A DNA stretch of 64,000 nt from the NCBI GenBank assembly GCA_947503765.1, contig CANNFA010000001.1:620001-684000 (forward strand), in the 5' to 3' direction. Positions 26,163-33,992 of the stretch are shown piece by piece. The notes beneath the pieces are model-generated. The model did not search any database, had not been told where the DNA came from, and worked only from the letters and a program-made list of their open reading frames with translations. Position numbers and translations under genes: made by a program. The DNA comes from an uncultured Paracoccaceae bacterium (GTDB taxonomy: Bacteria > Pseudomonadota > Alphaproteobacteria > Rhodobacterales > Rhodobacteraceae). Numbering within the stretch: position 1 is the stretch's first letter; each line of letters begins with the position of its first letter.

Positions 26163-27141
26163 ATTTCACCCGCGGGTCAAGCAGCACCAGCAGGATGTCC
26201 GAAATCAGCATCCCCACCACGGTCAGCGACGACAGCAGCAGAACGAAGGCGCCGGCCAGGTACATGTCCTGCGCCAGCAGCGCCTGCAGCATCAGCGGCC
26301 CGGCGGTCGGCAGCGACAGCACGATCGCCGTCACCACGGCGCCGGACACCAGGTTCGGCAGGATCCACCCGATGGTGGACACGAACGGGTTCAGCGCGAC
26401 GCGCACCGGGTATTTCATGATCAGCCAGAATTCCGATAGCCCCTTGGCGCGGGCGGTGTCCACGTAGGGCTTGTTCAGCTCGTCCAGCAGGTTGGCGCGC
26501 ATGATGCGGATCAGCGATGCCGTGGCCGAGGTGCCGAGCACGATCATCGGCAGCCACAGATGCTGCATCAGATCGCCCACCTTGGCCAGCGACCAGGGCG
26601 CGTTCTTGTACTCGTTGGAAAACAGCCCGCCCACGTCGGAGCCGAAATGCACGACGCCGATATACATCAGGATAAGCGCCAGAAGGAAATTCGGGGTCGC
26701 CAGCCCGATGAAGCCCAGCGTCGTCGCCACATAGTCGCCGATCGAGTATTTGCGCACCGCCGAATAGACGCCGATGGGAAACGCCACCGCCCAGGTGAAC
26801 AGCAGCGTGGCGAAGGACAGCAGCACGGTCAGGCCCATCCGTTCCCAGATCAGGTCGGACACGGGCTGGCGCCACTCGAAGCTCATCCCGAAATCGCCCT
26901 GAAGCAGGTTGGCGACCCATTTGAAATACTGGACGTAAAGCGGCTGATCGAGGCCGAAGCGTTCGCGCAGGTTCTGGATCGACGCCTGATCCAGCACCTC
27001 GTTCGATTCGCCCAGCTTGGCGATGTAGGTGGTCAGGTAATCCCCCGGCGGCGCCTGGATCAGCAGGAAGGCGACGATGGACACCGCGAACAGGAACGGC
27101 ACCATCCAGAGGATCCGCTTCAGGATGTAGCGAAGCAGCAT
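26155..27141 (-). CDS. ABC transporter permease, DppB/OppB type
   Basis: A 328-residue inner-membrane permease. It has the typical N-terminus MLLRYILKRILWMVPFLFAV, GLDQPLYVQYFKWVANLLQG, and the EAA-loop region NKPYVDTARAKGLSEFWLIM. Six helices are expected. The ATG at 27141 follows GAAAGG at 8 bases. A GTG three codons upstream is possible. It pairs with the DppC-type permease downstream. Confidence 0.93.
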   Translation of the reverse strand: MLLRYILKRILWMVPFLFAVSIVAFLLIQAPPGDYLTTYIAKLGESNEVLDQASIQNLRERFGLDQPLYVQYFKWVANLLQGDFGMSFEWRQPVSDLIWERMGLTVLLSFATLLFTWAVAFPIGVYSAVRKYSIGDYVATTLGFIGLATPNFLLALILMYIGVVHFGSDVGGLFSNEYKNAPWSLAKVGDLMQHLWLPMIVLGTSATASLIRIMRANLLDELNKPYVDTARAKGLSEFWLIMKYPVRVALNPFVSTIGWILPNLVSGAVVTAIVLSLPTAGPLMLQALLAQDMYLAGAFVLLLSSLTVVGMLISDILLVLLDPRVKYD

Positions 27142-27271
27142 GGCGCGCACCTTTCGGGCAAGGGGGCATCGGGGCGGGGCGGAAAGTGCGCGCAGGCACG
27201 CAGCCTGCGCATCACCGTTGGTCCCGCGGCAGGGTGCATGCGCACACGCACCGCCGCCGCGGGCGCGGCAC

Positions 27272-29203
27272 CTATTTCTCCCAGTACCAGGTCTGCGGCA
27301 GGGTCGGCGCCGGGTCGGGATACATCCACGATCCGGGGATCGAGCCCGGCACGTTCGCCAGCCCGTTCTTGACCACGCCCACCAGGTTCGGGGCCAGGCT
27401 GATGCCGATGATCTCGAACTCGTCCGCGGCCATCTGGTGGATCTCGCGGAAGATGTCCGCCGCCTTCGCCTGATCGGCCTCGGCCTTGAACGCCTCGTAC
27501 AGCTCCAGCCGCTTCTTCATCGACTCGCTCGGCTCTTCGCCCTGCTCGCCGCCGGACAGGTACCAGCGGGTCCACGGGATCGCGAACCAGCTTGCCTGCG
27601 GATGCACCGCCAGCACGTCGCGCGGGCTGAGCGTCGGGTCGAGCCCGCCGGGCGCGCCCCAGACCATGAAGTCATGCTCGTTCGCCTCGCCGCGGCTGTA
27701 GTAGATCGACCGTTCCACCGACGAGATGTTCAGATCGACACCGATATCTTCCCATTGCTGGGCGATGATCTCCAGCGCGTCGCCCCAATCGGGCTGCTCG
27801 ATGCCGGTATACTGCACGTCGAAGGTGAACCGCTCGCCATTGGGCAGCAGGCGGTAGCCTTCGCCGTCGCGCTGATCGAACCCGGCGGCATCCAGCAACT
27901 CGTTGGCGCGGTCGGGATCGTACTCGGTGTACTGGCGGCCAAGCTGTTCGTTGTACAGCACGTTGTCCGGCCGCGGCCCGATCTGCCACGGCTCGCCCTG
28001 GCCCTGGTACACGATGTCGATGATCTCCTCGCGGTCGATCCCGAGGCTCAGCGCGATCCGCACGTCCTTGTTGCGGATCAGCTCGCGCATCACCGGATCC
28101 TTGTGCGTATGGTTGAAGTGGATCGCCATGGCGTTGGACAGCGAGTTGATCACGTCGAGAATGTGGTAATCGCCCTTCTCGGCGTTCTCGGCGAAGACCG
28201 GCTTGTTGGCCAGCACATCGATCCGGCGCCGCTGCATGTCGATATTGCCCGCGATCGCCTCCAGCACGATGGCCTGGTTGTCCTGCGCCACGTTCATTTC
28301 CAGCGTGTCGATATACGGCAGCTGGTTGCCCTCGGTATCGACCTGCCAGAAATAGGGGTTGCGGGTCATCACCACCTGGGTCGCCCCGGCGGTATAGGCG
28401 TCTTCGGTCGCGACCCACGGATCCAGCGTCGGACGCTCGGGGTTGGACCAGCGGTTCGGCGCCTCGACCTCGCCGCATTTCAGCCGGAACAGCGCGGCCC
28501 AGTCCTCGACCGCCTCGGTCTCGTCGACCATCGTCTGCACGTCGTCGTTGTAGGCCGGGTGGAACTGGCTGCAGTAATGCTTGGCCCAGATCACCGGCTC
28601 CTGCGCCAGCGGCGTCGCCAGCTCGGTCAGGAACGTGCCGTAGGGCGACGCGAATTTCAGCGTGACGGTGTGATCGTCGATCTTCTCGGCTGTCATCGTC
28701 TCGCCGCTCACGACAAAGCGGGCGGGGGCGTTCGGATAGAATTCCTCGTTGTGCAGCAGGTCGTCGACGAAGAACATGATGTCATCGGCGGTGAACGGCG
28801 TGCCGTCCGACCATTTCATCCCCTCGCGCAAATGGAACGTGAACTCCGAGCCTTCGTCGTTGACCTCCCAGCTTTCGGCGACATTCGGGATCACTTCGGA
28901 GAAATCCGGGTTCCAGCGCGTCAGGCCCTGCGGCCCCACGATACGCAGGATCGAGTTGTGGTCGTTCGAGCCGCCCAGAACCCGCCGCAACTTGCCGCCA
29001 TAGGTGCCGATCGATTCGAGCGGCTCGATCACCTCGGGGCTGTCGGGCAGCCGCTCGGTCACGGCCGGCAGGTCGCCCGCCGCGACCATGTCGGCCAGCA
29101 TCGGCGCCTCGGAATACTCCTGTGCGGCCAGCGGCCCGGCCATCAGGCCCGCCGCCATGCCGGCGATCGTCAAGGGGCGCAATCCGCGCCAGAGCATCGT
29201 CAT
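27272..29203 (-). CDS. Extracellular solute-binding protein, family 5
   Basis: A 643-residue secreted binding protein. A Sec signal peptide (~1-27, ending AGPLAAQ) is followed by the two-lobed SBP_bac_5 fold (IPNVAESWEVNDEGSEFTFH, REGMKWSDGTPFTADDIMFF). At ~640 residues it is larger than DppA/OppA (~510-540), as is common for family-5 proteins binding oligosaccharides or large ligands. Its place in a sugar-acid locus points to an acidic sugar or oligosaccharide rather than a peptide, by inference only. GGGAGG lies 8 bases before the ATG. Confidence 0.92.
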   Translation of the reverse strand: MTMLWRGLRPLTIAGMAAGLMAGPLAAQEYSEAPMLADMVAAGDLPAVTERLPDSPEVIEPLESIGTYGGKLRRVLGGSNDHNSILRIVGPQGLTRWNPDFSEVIPNVAESWEVNDEGSEFTFHLREGMKWSDGTPFTADDIMFFVDDLLHNEEFYPNAPARFVVSGETMTAEKIDDHTVTLKFASPYGTFLTELATPLAQEPVIWAKHYCSQFHPAYNDDVQTMVDETEAVEDWAALFRLKCGEVEAPNRWSNPERPTLDPWVATEDAYTAGATQVVMTRNPYFWQVDTEGNQLPYIDTLEMNVAQDNQAIVLEAIAGNIDMQRRRIDVLANKPVFAENAEKGDYHILDVINSLSNAMAIHFNHTHKDPVMRELIRNKDVRIALSLGIDREEIIDIVYQGQGEPWQIGPRPDNVLYNEQLGRQYTEYDPDRANELLDAAGFDQRDGEGYRLLPNGERFTFDVQYTGIEQPDWGDALEIIAQQWEDIGVDLNISSVERSIYYSRGEANEHDFMVWGAPGGLDPTLSPRDVLAVHPQASWFAIPWTRWYLSGGEQGEEPSESMKKRLELYEAFKAEADQAKAADIFREIHQMAADEFEIIGISLAPNLVGVVKNGLANVPGSIPGSWMYPDPAPTLPQTWYWEK

Positions 29204-29275
29204 CAATGTATCCTCCCTGTCGGCGCGGCACTTGACGGCCCCGCGTCCGAAAAAGGTGCCAAAAGTTGTCGTCGC

Positions 29276-29304
29276 TTGTCAAACAAATAAACGAATGCTG
29301 TAAT
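29276..29304 (+). promoter_or_regulatory. Candidate gntR promoter with overlapping FadR-type operator
   Basis: TTGTCAAACAA (29276-29286) is a perfect palindrome fitting the FadR-subfamily pattern TNGTNNNACNA. Its first six bases form a -35 box (TTGTCA), followed at exactly 17 bases by TGTAAT (29299-29304), one mismatch from TATAAT, pointing toward gntR. On the other strand the same bases give a perfect TTGACA (29283-29278) pointing toward the binding-protein gene, with a weak -10. A regulator bound here could control both arms. Confidence 0.65.
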
Positions 29305-29368
29305 GTGCTTGTAAGCCGTCTCGGAATCGTGTTTCCAGCCGTCATGCAACCGAAGGGGACGACCGGAC

Positions 29369-30106
29369 GTGTTAGTGCCAGGGACCAGTGAAAATCCGGG
29401 GGTGGCGCAGGGTCTGCGGCTCGAGGATCGGATCTATTACGACCTTCTCGGCCGGATCAGGTCGGGCACCTATCCGCTGGGCACCCGGCTTCCGACCGAG
29501 AACGAGTTCGCCGGGGAATTCGGCGTCTCGCGCCCGGTCATTCGCGCAGCGCTGGCCCGCCTGCGCGAGGCGGGGCTGGTCGTGTCCCGGCAGGGGGCGG
29601 GCAGCTTCGTTCACACGGATGCCGGCATCCGGGACGAATCGACCGGCTACGAGCCCCTGGGCAGCATCGAGGATATCGCGGATTATTTCGGCTTCCGCCG
29701 CCTGCTGGAATGCGAGGTCGCGGCGCTCGCGGCCGAGCGATGCACGCCGGCGGACCTGTCCGATCTGCACGCCCTGCTGCACCGCATCGAGGCCGATATC
29801 GGCGCCGGACAGGCGACGATCGACGGCGATGTCGCGTTCCACGCCCGCCTCGGGCAGATCGCCGGCAACCGGTTCCTCGCCGAAAGCGTGGAGATGCTGC
29901 AACCGCATATGCGCTTCGTCGCCCGGTTCGTGCGCAGCCTGACGCCCAGCGGCTATGTCAACGCCAAGAAGAACATGCAGATCGAGCATCGCGCCATCGC
30001 CGATGCGGTCGGGCGCAACGATGCCGCCGCGGCGCGGGCCGCGATGGACCGCCATGTCAAAGCGTCCGAGACGCGGATTTTCAGAGGAGCGCAGAATGCA
30101 GGTTGA
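29369..30106 (+). CDS. GntR-family transcriptional regulator, FadR (FCD) subfamily
   Basis: A 245-residue regulator. The N-terminal winged helix is at ~15-75 (LPTENEFAGEFGVSRPVIRA, SRQGAGSFVH). The all-helical FCD ligand domain is at ~95-230 (DYFGFRRLLECEVAALAAER, DVAFHARLGQIAGNRFL, metal-binding His pattern). FadR-type regulators near uronate genes usually repress until a sugar acid binds. It starts with GTG. GAAGGGGA lies about 10 bases upstream. It heads the plus arm and probably regulates both arms through the palindrome at 29276. Confidence 0.93.
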   Translation: MLVPGTSENPGVAQGLRLEDRIYYDLLGRIRSGTYPLGTRLPTENEFAGEFGVSRPVIRAALARLREAGLVVSRQGAGSFVHTDAGIRDESTGYEPLGSIEDIADYFGFRRLLECEVAALAAERCTPADLSDLHALLHRIEADIGAGQATIDGDVAFHARLGQIAGNRFLAESVEMLQPHMRFVARFVRSLTPSGYVNAKKNMQIEHRAIADAVGRNDAAAARAAMDRHVKASETRIFRGAQNAG

Positions 30107-30971
30107 GTGTGTGGTGCCAAGCCGGTCGCAACTTGGCGAAGGGGCGGTCTGGGACGACCGCGCGCAGGTGCTGTGGTGGGTGGATATCTCCGCCGGGCTG
30201 ATCCACTGCTACGACCCGGCCTCGGGCCGCAACGACACGCACGAATTCGGCGAGCCGGTGGGCTGCCTTGCCGTGCGCGACACCGGCGGGCTGGTCCTTG
30301 CGGCGAAATCGGGCTTCTGGTTCTTCGATCCCGCGACCGGCACCCGGCAAAAGCTGTCCGATCCCGAAGCGGACCGGCCGCAGAACCGGTTCAACGACGG
30401 CACCACCGACATGCAGGGCCGGTTCTGGGCCGGCAGCATGAAGGATGGCGGCGATCTCGAACGGTCCGGCCGGTTCTACCGGCTTGACCCCGATCTTGCG
30501 GTCACGCCGTGGAAGGACGGGATTTACACCACCAACGGGCTCGCCTTTTCGCCCGATGGCAAGACGATGTACTTTTCCGATTCGAACCCGGACGAACGCA
30601 TGATCTGGGCCTGCGACTACGACACCGATACCGGCACTCCCGGCGCGCCGCGCGTGTTCTTCGACACCCGCGCCGTCGCCGGCCGCCCCGATGGCGGCAC
30701 CGTCGATTCCGATGGCTGCTATTGGCAGGCGGGCGTGTCGGGCTGGCAGATCTACCGCATCACGCCCGACGGCCGGCTGGACCGCACCATCGACATGCCG
30801 GTCGAAAAACCCAGCAAGCCGATGTTCGGCGGCCCGGATCTGGACATTCTCTACGTCACCTCGCTGGGGGCCGGCTTGACCGACGGCACCGACCAGCCCG
30901 AGGCGGGCAGCCTGTTCGCGATCACCGGGCTTGGCGTCCGGGGCGTCAAGCAGGCCCGGTTTCCGGGCTGA
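30096..30971 (+). CDS. SMP-30/gluconolactonase family lactonase
   Basis: A 291-residue six-bladed beta-propeller metal-dependent lactonase. It has SQLGEGAVWDDRAQVLWWVD (metal Glu), NRFNDGTTDMQGRFWAGSM (metal Asn and substrate region), YTTNGLAFSPDGKTMYFSDS (metal Asn) and GRPDGGTVDSDGCYWQAGV (metal Asp). Such enzymes open aldono- or aldarolactones. Next to uronate dehydrogenase the likely substrate is the lactone that Udh makes. The ATG lies within the end of gntR (11-base overlap), after AGAGGAG. Confidence 0.9.
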   Translation: MQVECVVPSRSQLGEGAVWDDRAQVLWWVDISAGLIHCYDPASGRNDTHEFGEPVGCLAVRDTGGLVLAAKSGFWFFDPATGTRQKLSDPEADRPQNRFNDGTTDMQGRFWAGSMKDGGDLERSGRFYRLDPDLAVTPWKDGIYTTNGLAFSPDGKTMYFSDSNPDERMIWACDYDTDTGTPGAPRVFFDTRAVAGRPDGGTVDSDGCYWQAGVSGWQIYRITPDGRLDRTIDMPVEKPSKPMFGGPDLDILYVTSLGAGLTDGTDQPEAGSLFAITGLGVRGVKQARFPG

Positions 30972-30980
30972 TCCCCGCCG

Positions 30981-31048
30981 CTTCTTCGGTTTCGAAATAT
31001 CCCGGGGGGAGTCCCGGCTCAGGGCCGGGACGGGGGGCAGCGCCCCCC
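30981..31048 (-). repeat. Extragenic palindromic element with CCCGGGATATTT core, second copy
   Basis: In reverse orientation it reads as two hairpins (GGGGGGC/GCCCCCC at 31048-31032 and GTCCCGGC/GCCGGGAC at 31031-31011). CCCCCCGGGATATTTC and then GAAACCGAAGAAG (ending 30981) follow. The terminal ~25 bases match the copy at 18545-18568 with one substitution. It lies between two genes that read toward it and away from it on the plus strand. Confidence 0.65.
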
Positions 31049-31083
31049 TTGCACCCCCGCCAGAAACAGGCAGGCTCCTTGCC

Positions 31084-32262
31084 ATGAAGATCACCGGCCT
31101 TCGCAGCTACATGTCCGCCGACCGCGACCGCCCCCGCGTTCTGGTCGCGCTCGACACCGACGAGGGCGTCACCGGCTGGGGCGAATGCTACAACCACGGC
31201 CCCGACCGCGCCCTGCCGCCGCTGCTCGATTACCTCTATCTCCAGATCGAGGGCGAGGATGCGACGCGGATCGAACGGCTGATCCTGAAACTGCTGCAAC
31301 AATCGCGCTTCCCGCCCGGTGCGCTTGGCCTCGCCGCGATCTCGGCGATCGACCATGCGCTATGGGATCTCAACGCCAAGGCGCTGGGCGTGCCGGTCTA
31401 CCGGCTGCTCGGCGGCCATGTGCGCAACCGGGTGCGCGTCTATCTCGGCGTCTATTCCGCCCCCGAGCCCGAGGATATCCGCGATTTCTGCGCCGCGCGG
31501 CAAGAGGAATACGGCCTGACCGCGTTCAAGCTGTCGCCCTGGCGGATCGACATCCACGCCAATCCCTGGGGCCGGGTGCTGAAGGCCACCGGCGACTGGC
31601 TGGAGCGTGTGACCGATCTGTGCCCCGATCACGAATTCGCCTTCGACGCCCATGCCAAGCTGTTCGAGCCGTGGCAGGCGGTACAGCTCGGCAACCTGCT
31701 GGCGCGGTTCGACCCGCTCTTCTACGAGGAACCGATCCGCCCCGAGAACATCGACGAATGGGGCAAGCTGAACGCCAAGCTGACGGTGCCGCTGGCCACG
31801 GGCGAATCGCTCTACAACCGCTGGGAATTCCTGCGTCTGCTGCAGGCGGGCGGCGCCGACATCGTGCAGCCCGACATCTGCGTGGTCGGCGGCCTTTACG
31901 AGATGCGCAAGATCGCGGCGCTGGCCGAAGCGTTCTATGTCAACGTTGCGCCGCACAACCCGATGGGGCCGCTGGCGACCGCGGTGAACCTGCATTTCTC
32001 GGCCGCCTGCCCGAATTTCAAGATCCTCGAATACCGCCTGCCGCATGGCGCCGCCTATACCGGCCACGGATTGGCCGATTCGGATGCCAGCGCCGCCTAT
32101 GTCCTCGACCCGTACCTGCCCGAGGACGGATATCTGAACCTGCGCCCGGGCCGCCCCGGCTGGGGGGTCGAGATCGACGAGGAGTACCTGGCGACCGACC
32201 GCTACGTGCATTGGGAGCGCAAGCTGCCGGTCCGGCCCGACGGATCCTTCGCCTTTCCATGA
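31084..32262 (+). CDS. Enolase-superfamily sugar-acid dehydratase (galactonate dehydratase-like)
   Basis: A 392-residue protein with the MR-type cap (VLVALDTDEGVTGWGECYNH) and AISAIDHALWDLNAKALGVP. The barrel set is FAFDAHAKL (D-x-H), FYEEPIRPENI, LATGESLYNR, IVQPDICVVGG (dyad Asp) and VNVAPHNPMGP (catalytic His). This is the DgoD-like D-x-H arrangement, so it is probably an aldonate or aldarate dehydratase. It is the fourth enolase-superfamily enzyme of the locus. The ATG start gives the family N-terminus, and the open stretch upstream crosses the palindromic element. The stop overlaps the next start (ATGA). Confidence 0.85.
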   Translation: MKITGLRSYMSADRDRPRVLVALDTDEGVTGWGECYNHGPDRALPPLLDYLYLQIEGEDATRIERLILKLLQQSRFPPGALGLAAISAIDHALWDLNAKALGVPVYRLLGGHVRNRVRVYLGVYSAPEPEDIRDFCAARQEEYGLTAFKLSPWRIDIHANPWGRVLKATGDWLERVTDLCPDHEFAFDAHAKLFEPWQAVQLGNLLARFDPLFYEEPIRPENIDEWGKLNAKLTVPLATGESLYNRWEFLRLLQAGGADIVQPDICVVGGLYEMRKIAALAEAFYVNVAPHNPMGPLATAVNLHFSAACPNFKILEYRLPHGAAYTGHGLADSDASAAYVLDPYLPEDGYLNLRPGRPGWGVEIDEEYLATDRYVHWERKLPVRPDGSFAFP

Positions 32263-33185
32263 CCGATGCGCTGCGCCAACGCCTGCAAGCCCTGATCGGC
32301 TGGTCGCCCGGCATCGCCGCGGCCCGCAGCGCGCGCGAGGCGTCGCACCCGGACGGCCATGTCATCGAGGAACTGATCCTTGACGGGCCGCGCGGGGATA
32401 TCCCCGCCACGCTGATCCGCCCCGACCGCCGCTCGGCGAACGCGGCCCCCTGCCCCGCGATCCTGTACTGCCATGCCCATGGCGGCGATTTCCGCACCGG
32501 CCGGCGCGAGATGCTGGAAGGCAGCCGCTTTCACCAGGCCCCCGGCTACGGCGCGGCACTTGCCACGCTGGGCTTTGCCGTTCTGTGCATCGACATGCCC
32601 GGCTTCGGCGACCGCCGCGGCGAGGGCGCCGAGAACGATCTGGCCAAGGCGGCGTTCTGGCGCGGCGAGACGCTGTTCGGCCACATGCTGAACGATCTGG
32701 CCGGCGCCTTCGGGTACCTGGCGTCGCGCCCCGATACCGACGCCGCGCGCATCTTCACGCTGGGCCTGTCGATGGGCGCCGCCCATGCCTATTGGCTGGC
32801 CGCGCTGGAGCCGCGTGTCGCCGGTTGCGCGCATCTGTGCATGATGGCCGATATCGCGCCGCTGATCGCGGACGGCACCCATGCGCGGCACGGCTTCTAT
32901 CTGACGATCCCCGGCCTGCTGCATTTGGCCGAGACCGGCGACGTGGCCGGCCTGATCGCGCCGCGTCCGCAATTCGCCTGCCATGGCGGAACCGATACCC
33001 TGACGCCGCCGGCCGCGCGCGATGCCGCCCTCGCCCGCCTGCGCGCCGCCTATGCCGGGCACGACGACGCGCTGACCTGCGCGCTCGACCCCGCTGCCGG
33101 GCATGGCGAGACGGCGGCGATGCGCGTGGCCGTGCTCGATTTTCTCGCGCGGGCCGCGCATCCCGCGCCCGCACCCTTCACCTGA
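32259..33185 (+). CDS. Alpha/beta hydrolase, dienelactone-hydrolase-like
   Basis: A 308-residue cytoplasmic hydrolase. HAHGGDFRTGR is the oxyanion region. The nucleophile elbow is GLSMGAA with Ser171. A candidate Asp lies in CHGGTDTLTP and a candidate His in AAGHGETA near the C-terminus. There is no signal peptide. In this locus it could hydrolyse a sugar-acid lactone or ester (for example an acetyl or methyl group on a uronate), but the substrate cannot be read from sequence. It is translationally coupled to the upstream dehydratase gene. Confidence 0.8.
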   Translation: MTDALRQRLQALIGWSPGIAAARSAREASHPDGHVIEELILDGPRGDIPATLIRPDRRSANAAPCPAILYCHAHGGDFRTGRREMLEGSRFHQAPGYGAALATLGFAVLCIDMPGFGDRRGEGAENDLAKAAFWRGETLFGHMLNDLAGAFGYLASRPDTDAARIFTLGLSMGAAHAYWLAALEPRVAGCAHLCMMADIAPLIADGTHARHGFYLTIPGLLHLAETGDVAGLIAPRPQFACHGGTDTLTPPAARDAALARLRAAYAGHDDALTCALDPAAGHGETAAMRVAVLDFLARAAHPAPAPFT

Positions 33186-33197
33186 AAGGACAAACCC

Positions 33198-33992
33198 ATG
33201 AAACGACTGCTCATCACCGGCGCGGCCGGCAATCTCGGGATCGAGATGCGCGCGCGCCTGCAGGACATGGCTGACACCCTGCGCCTTGCCGATATCGGCG
33301 CCATCGACGCGGCCGGCCCGAACGAGGAAATCCATCAATGCGATCTCGGCGACGCGGCTGCGGTCGATGCGATGGTCGAGGGGTGCGACGGCATCGTGCA
33401 TCTCGGCGGCCAGTCGACAGAGGCATCCTGGGCCACGATCCGCCATGCCAATTTCGACGGCGTCTACAACCTGTACGAAGCATGCCGCAAACACGCCTGC
33501 AACCGCGTCGTGTTCGCCAGTTCGAACCACGCCATCGGCTTCTACCGGCAGGACCAGGTGATCGACAATTCCGTCTATCCCCGGCCGGACGGGCTTTATG
33601 GTGTATCCAAGGTGTTCGGAGAGATGATGGCCAGCGTCTATCACGACAAGTTCGGGATCGAGACCGCCAGCCTGCGCATCGGCTCCAGCTTTCCCGAGCC
33701 GCGAAACCACCGGATGCTGTCCACCTGGCTCAGCTTCGACGATCTGGCGCAGCTGATCCGGCGGATCTTCGACGTGCCGCGGCTGGGCTGCCCGGTGATC
33801 TACGGCGCCTCGGCCAATACCGCGACCTTCTGGGACAATTCGCGCACCGCCTGGATCGGCTGGTCGCCGCGCGACAATGCCGAAGCGTTCCGCGCCAAGA
33901 TCGACGCGACCATGGAAAAACCGGCTGCGGACGCGCCGGACGTCGTGTATCAGGGCGGCGGTTTCACCGCAGACGGGATACATCAGGAATGA
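33198..33992 (+). CDS. udh: Uronate dehydrogenase
   Basis: A 264-residue NAD-dependent extended SDR that oxidises D-galacturonate or D-glucuronate to the aldarolactone. It has the Rossmann motif TGAAGNLG (7-14) and catalytic Tyr134/Lys138 in DGLYGVSKVFGE. It also has several blocks typical of characterised Udh proteins: LRLADIGAIDAAGPNEE, GCDGIVHLGGQS, VVFASSNHAIGFY, LRIGSSFPEPRNHRMLSTWL and CPVIYGASANTATFWDNS. AAAGGA precedes the ATG. It is the best functional anchor for the locus. Its product would feed the SMP-30 lactonase and glucarate/galactarate dehydratases. Confidence 0.94.
   Translation: MKRLLITGAAGNLGIEMRARLQDMADTLRLADIGAIDAAGPNEEIHQCDLGDAAAVDAMVEGCDGIVHLGGQSTEASWATIRHANFDGVYNLYEACRKHACNRVVFASSNHAIGFYRQDQVIDNSVYPRPDGLYGVSKVFGEMMASVYHDKFGIETASLRIGSSFPEPRNHRMLSTWLSFDDLAQLIRRIFDVPRLGCPVIYGASANTATFWDNSRTAWIGWSPRDNAEAFRAKIDATMEKPAADAPDVVYQGGGFTADGIHQE

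Noticed and set aside
23247-26420. A 1057-codon open frame on the plus strand opposite the ABC transporter genes
   Set aside because: It lies antisense to three well-supported ABC genes, is rich in Arg, His, Asp and Gln, has no recognisable domain and is a frame-shadow typical of GC-rich DNA.
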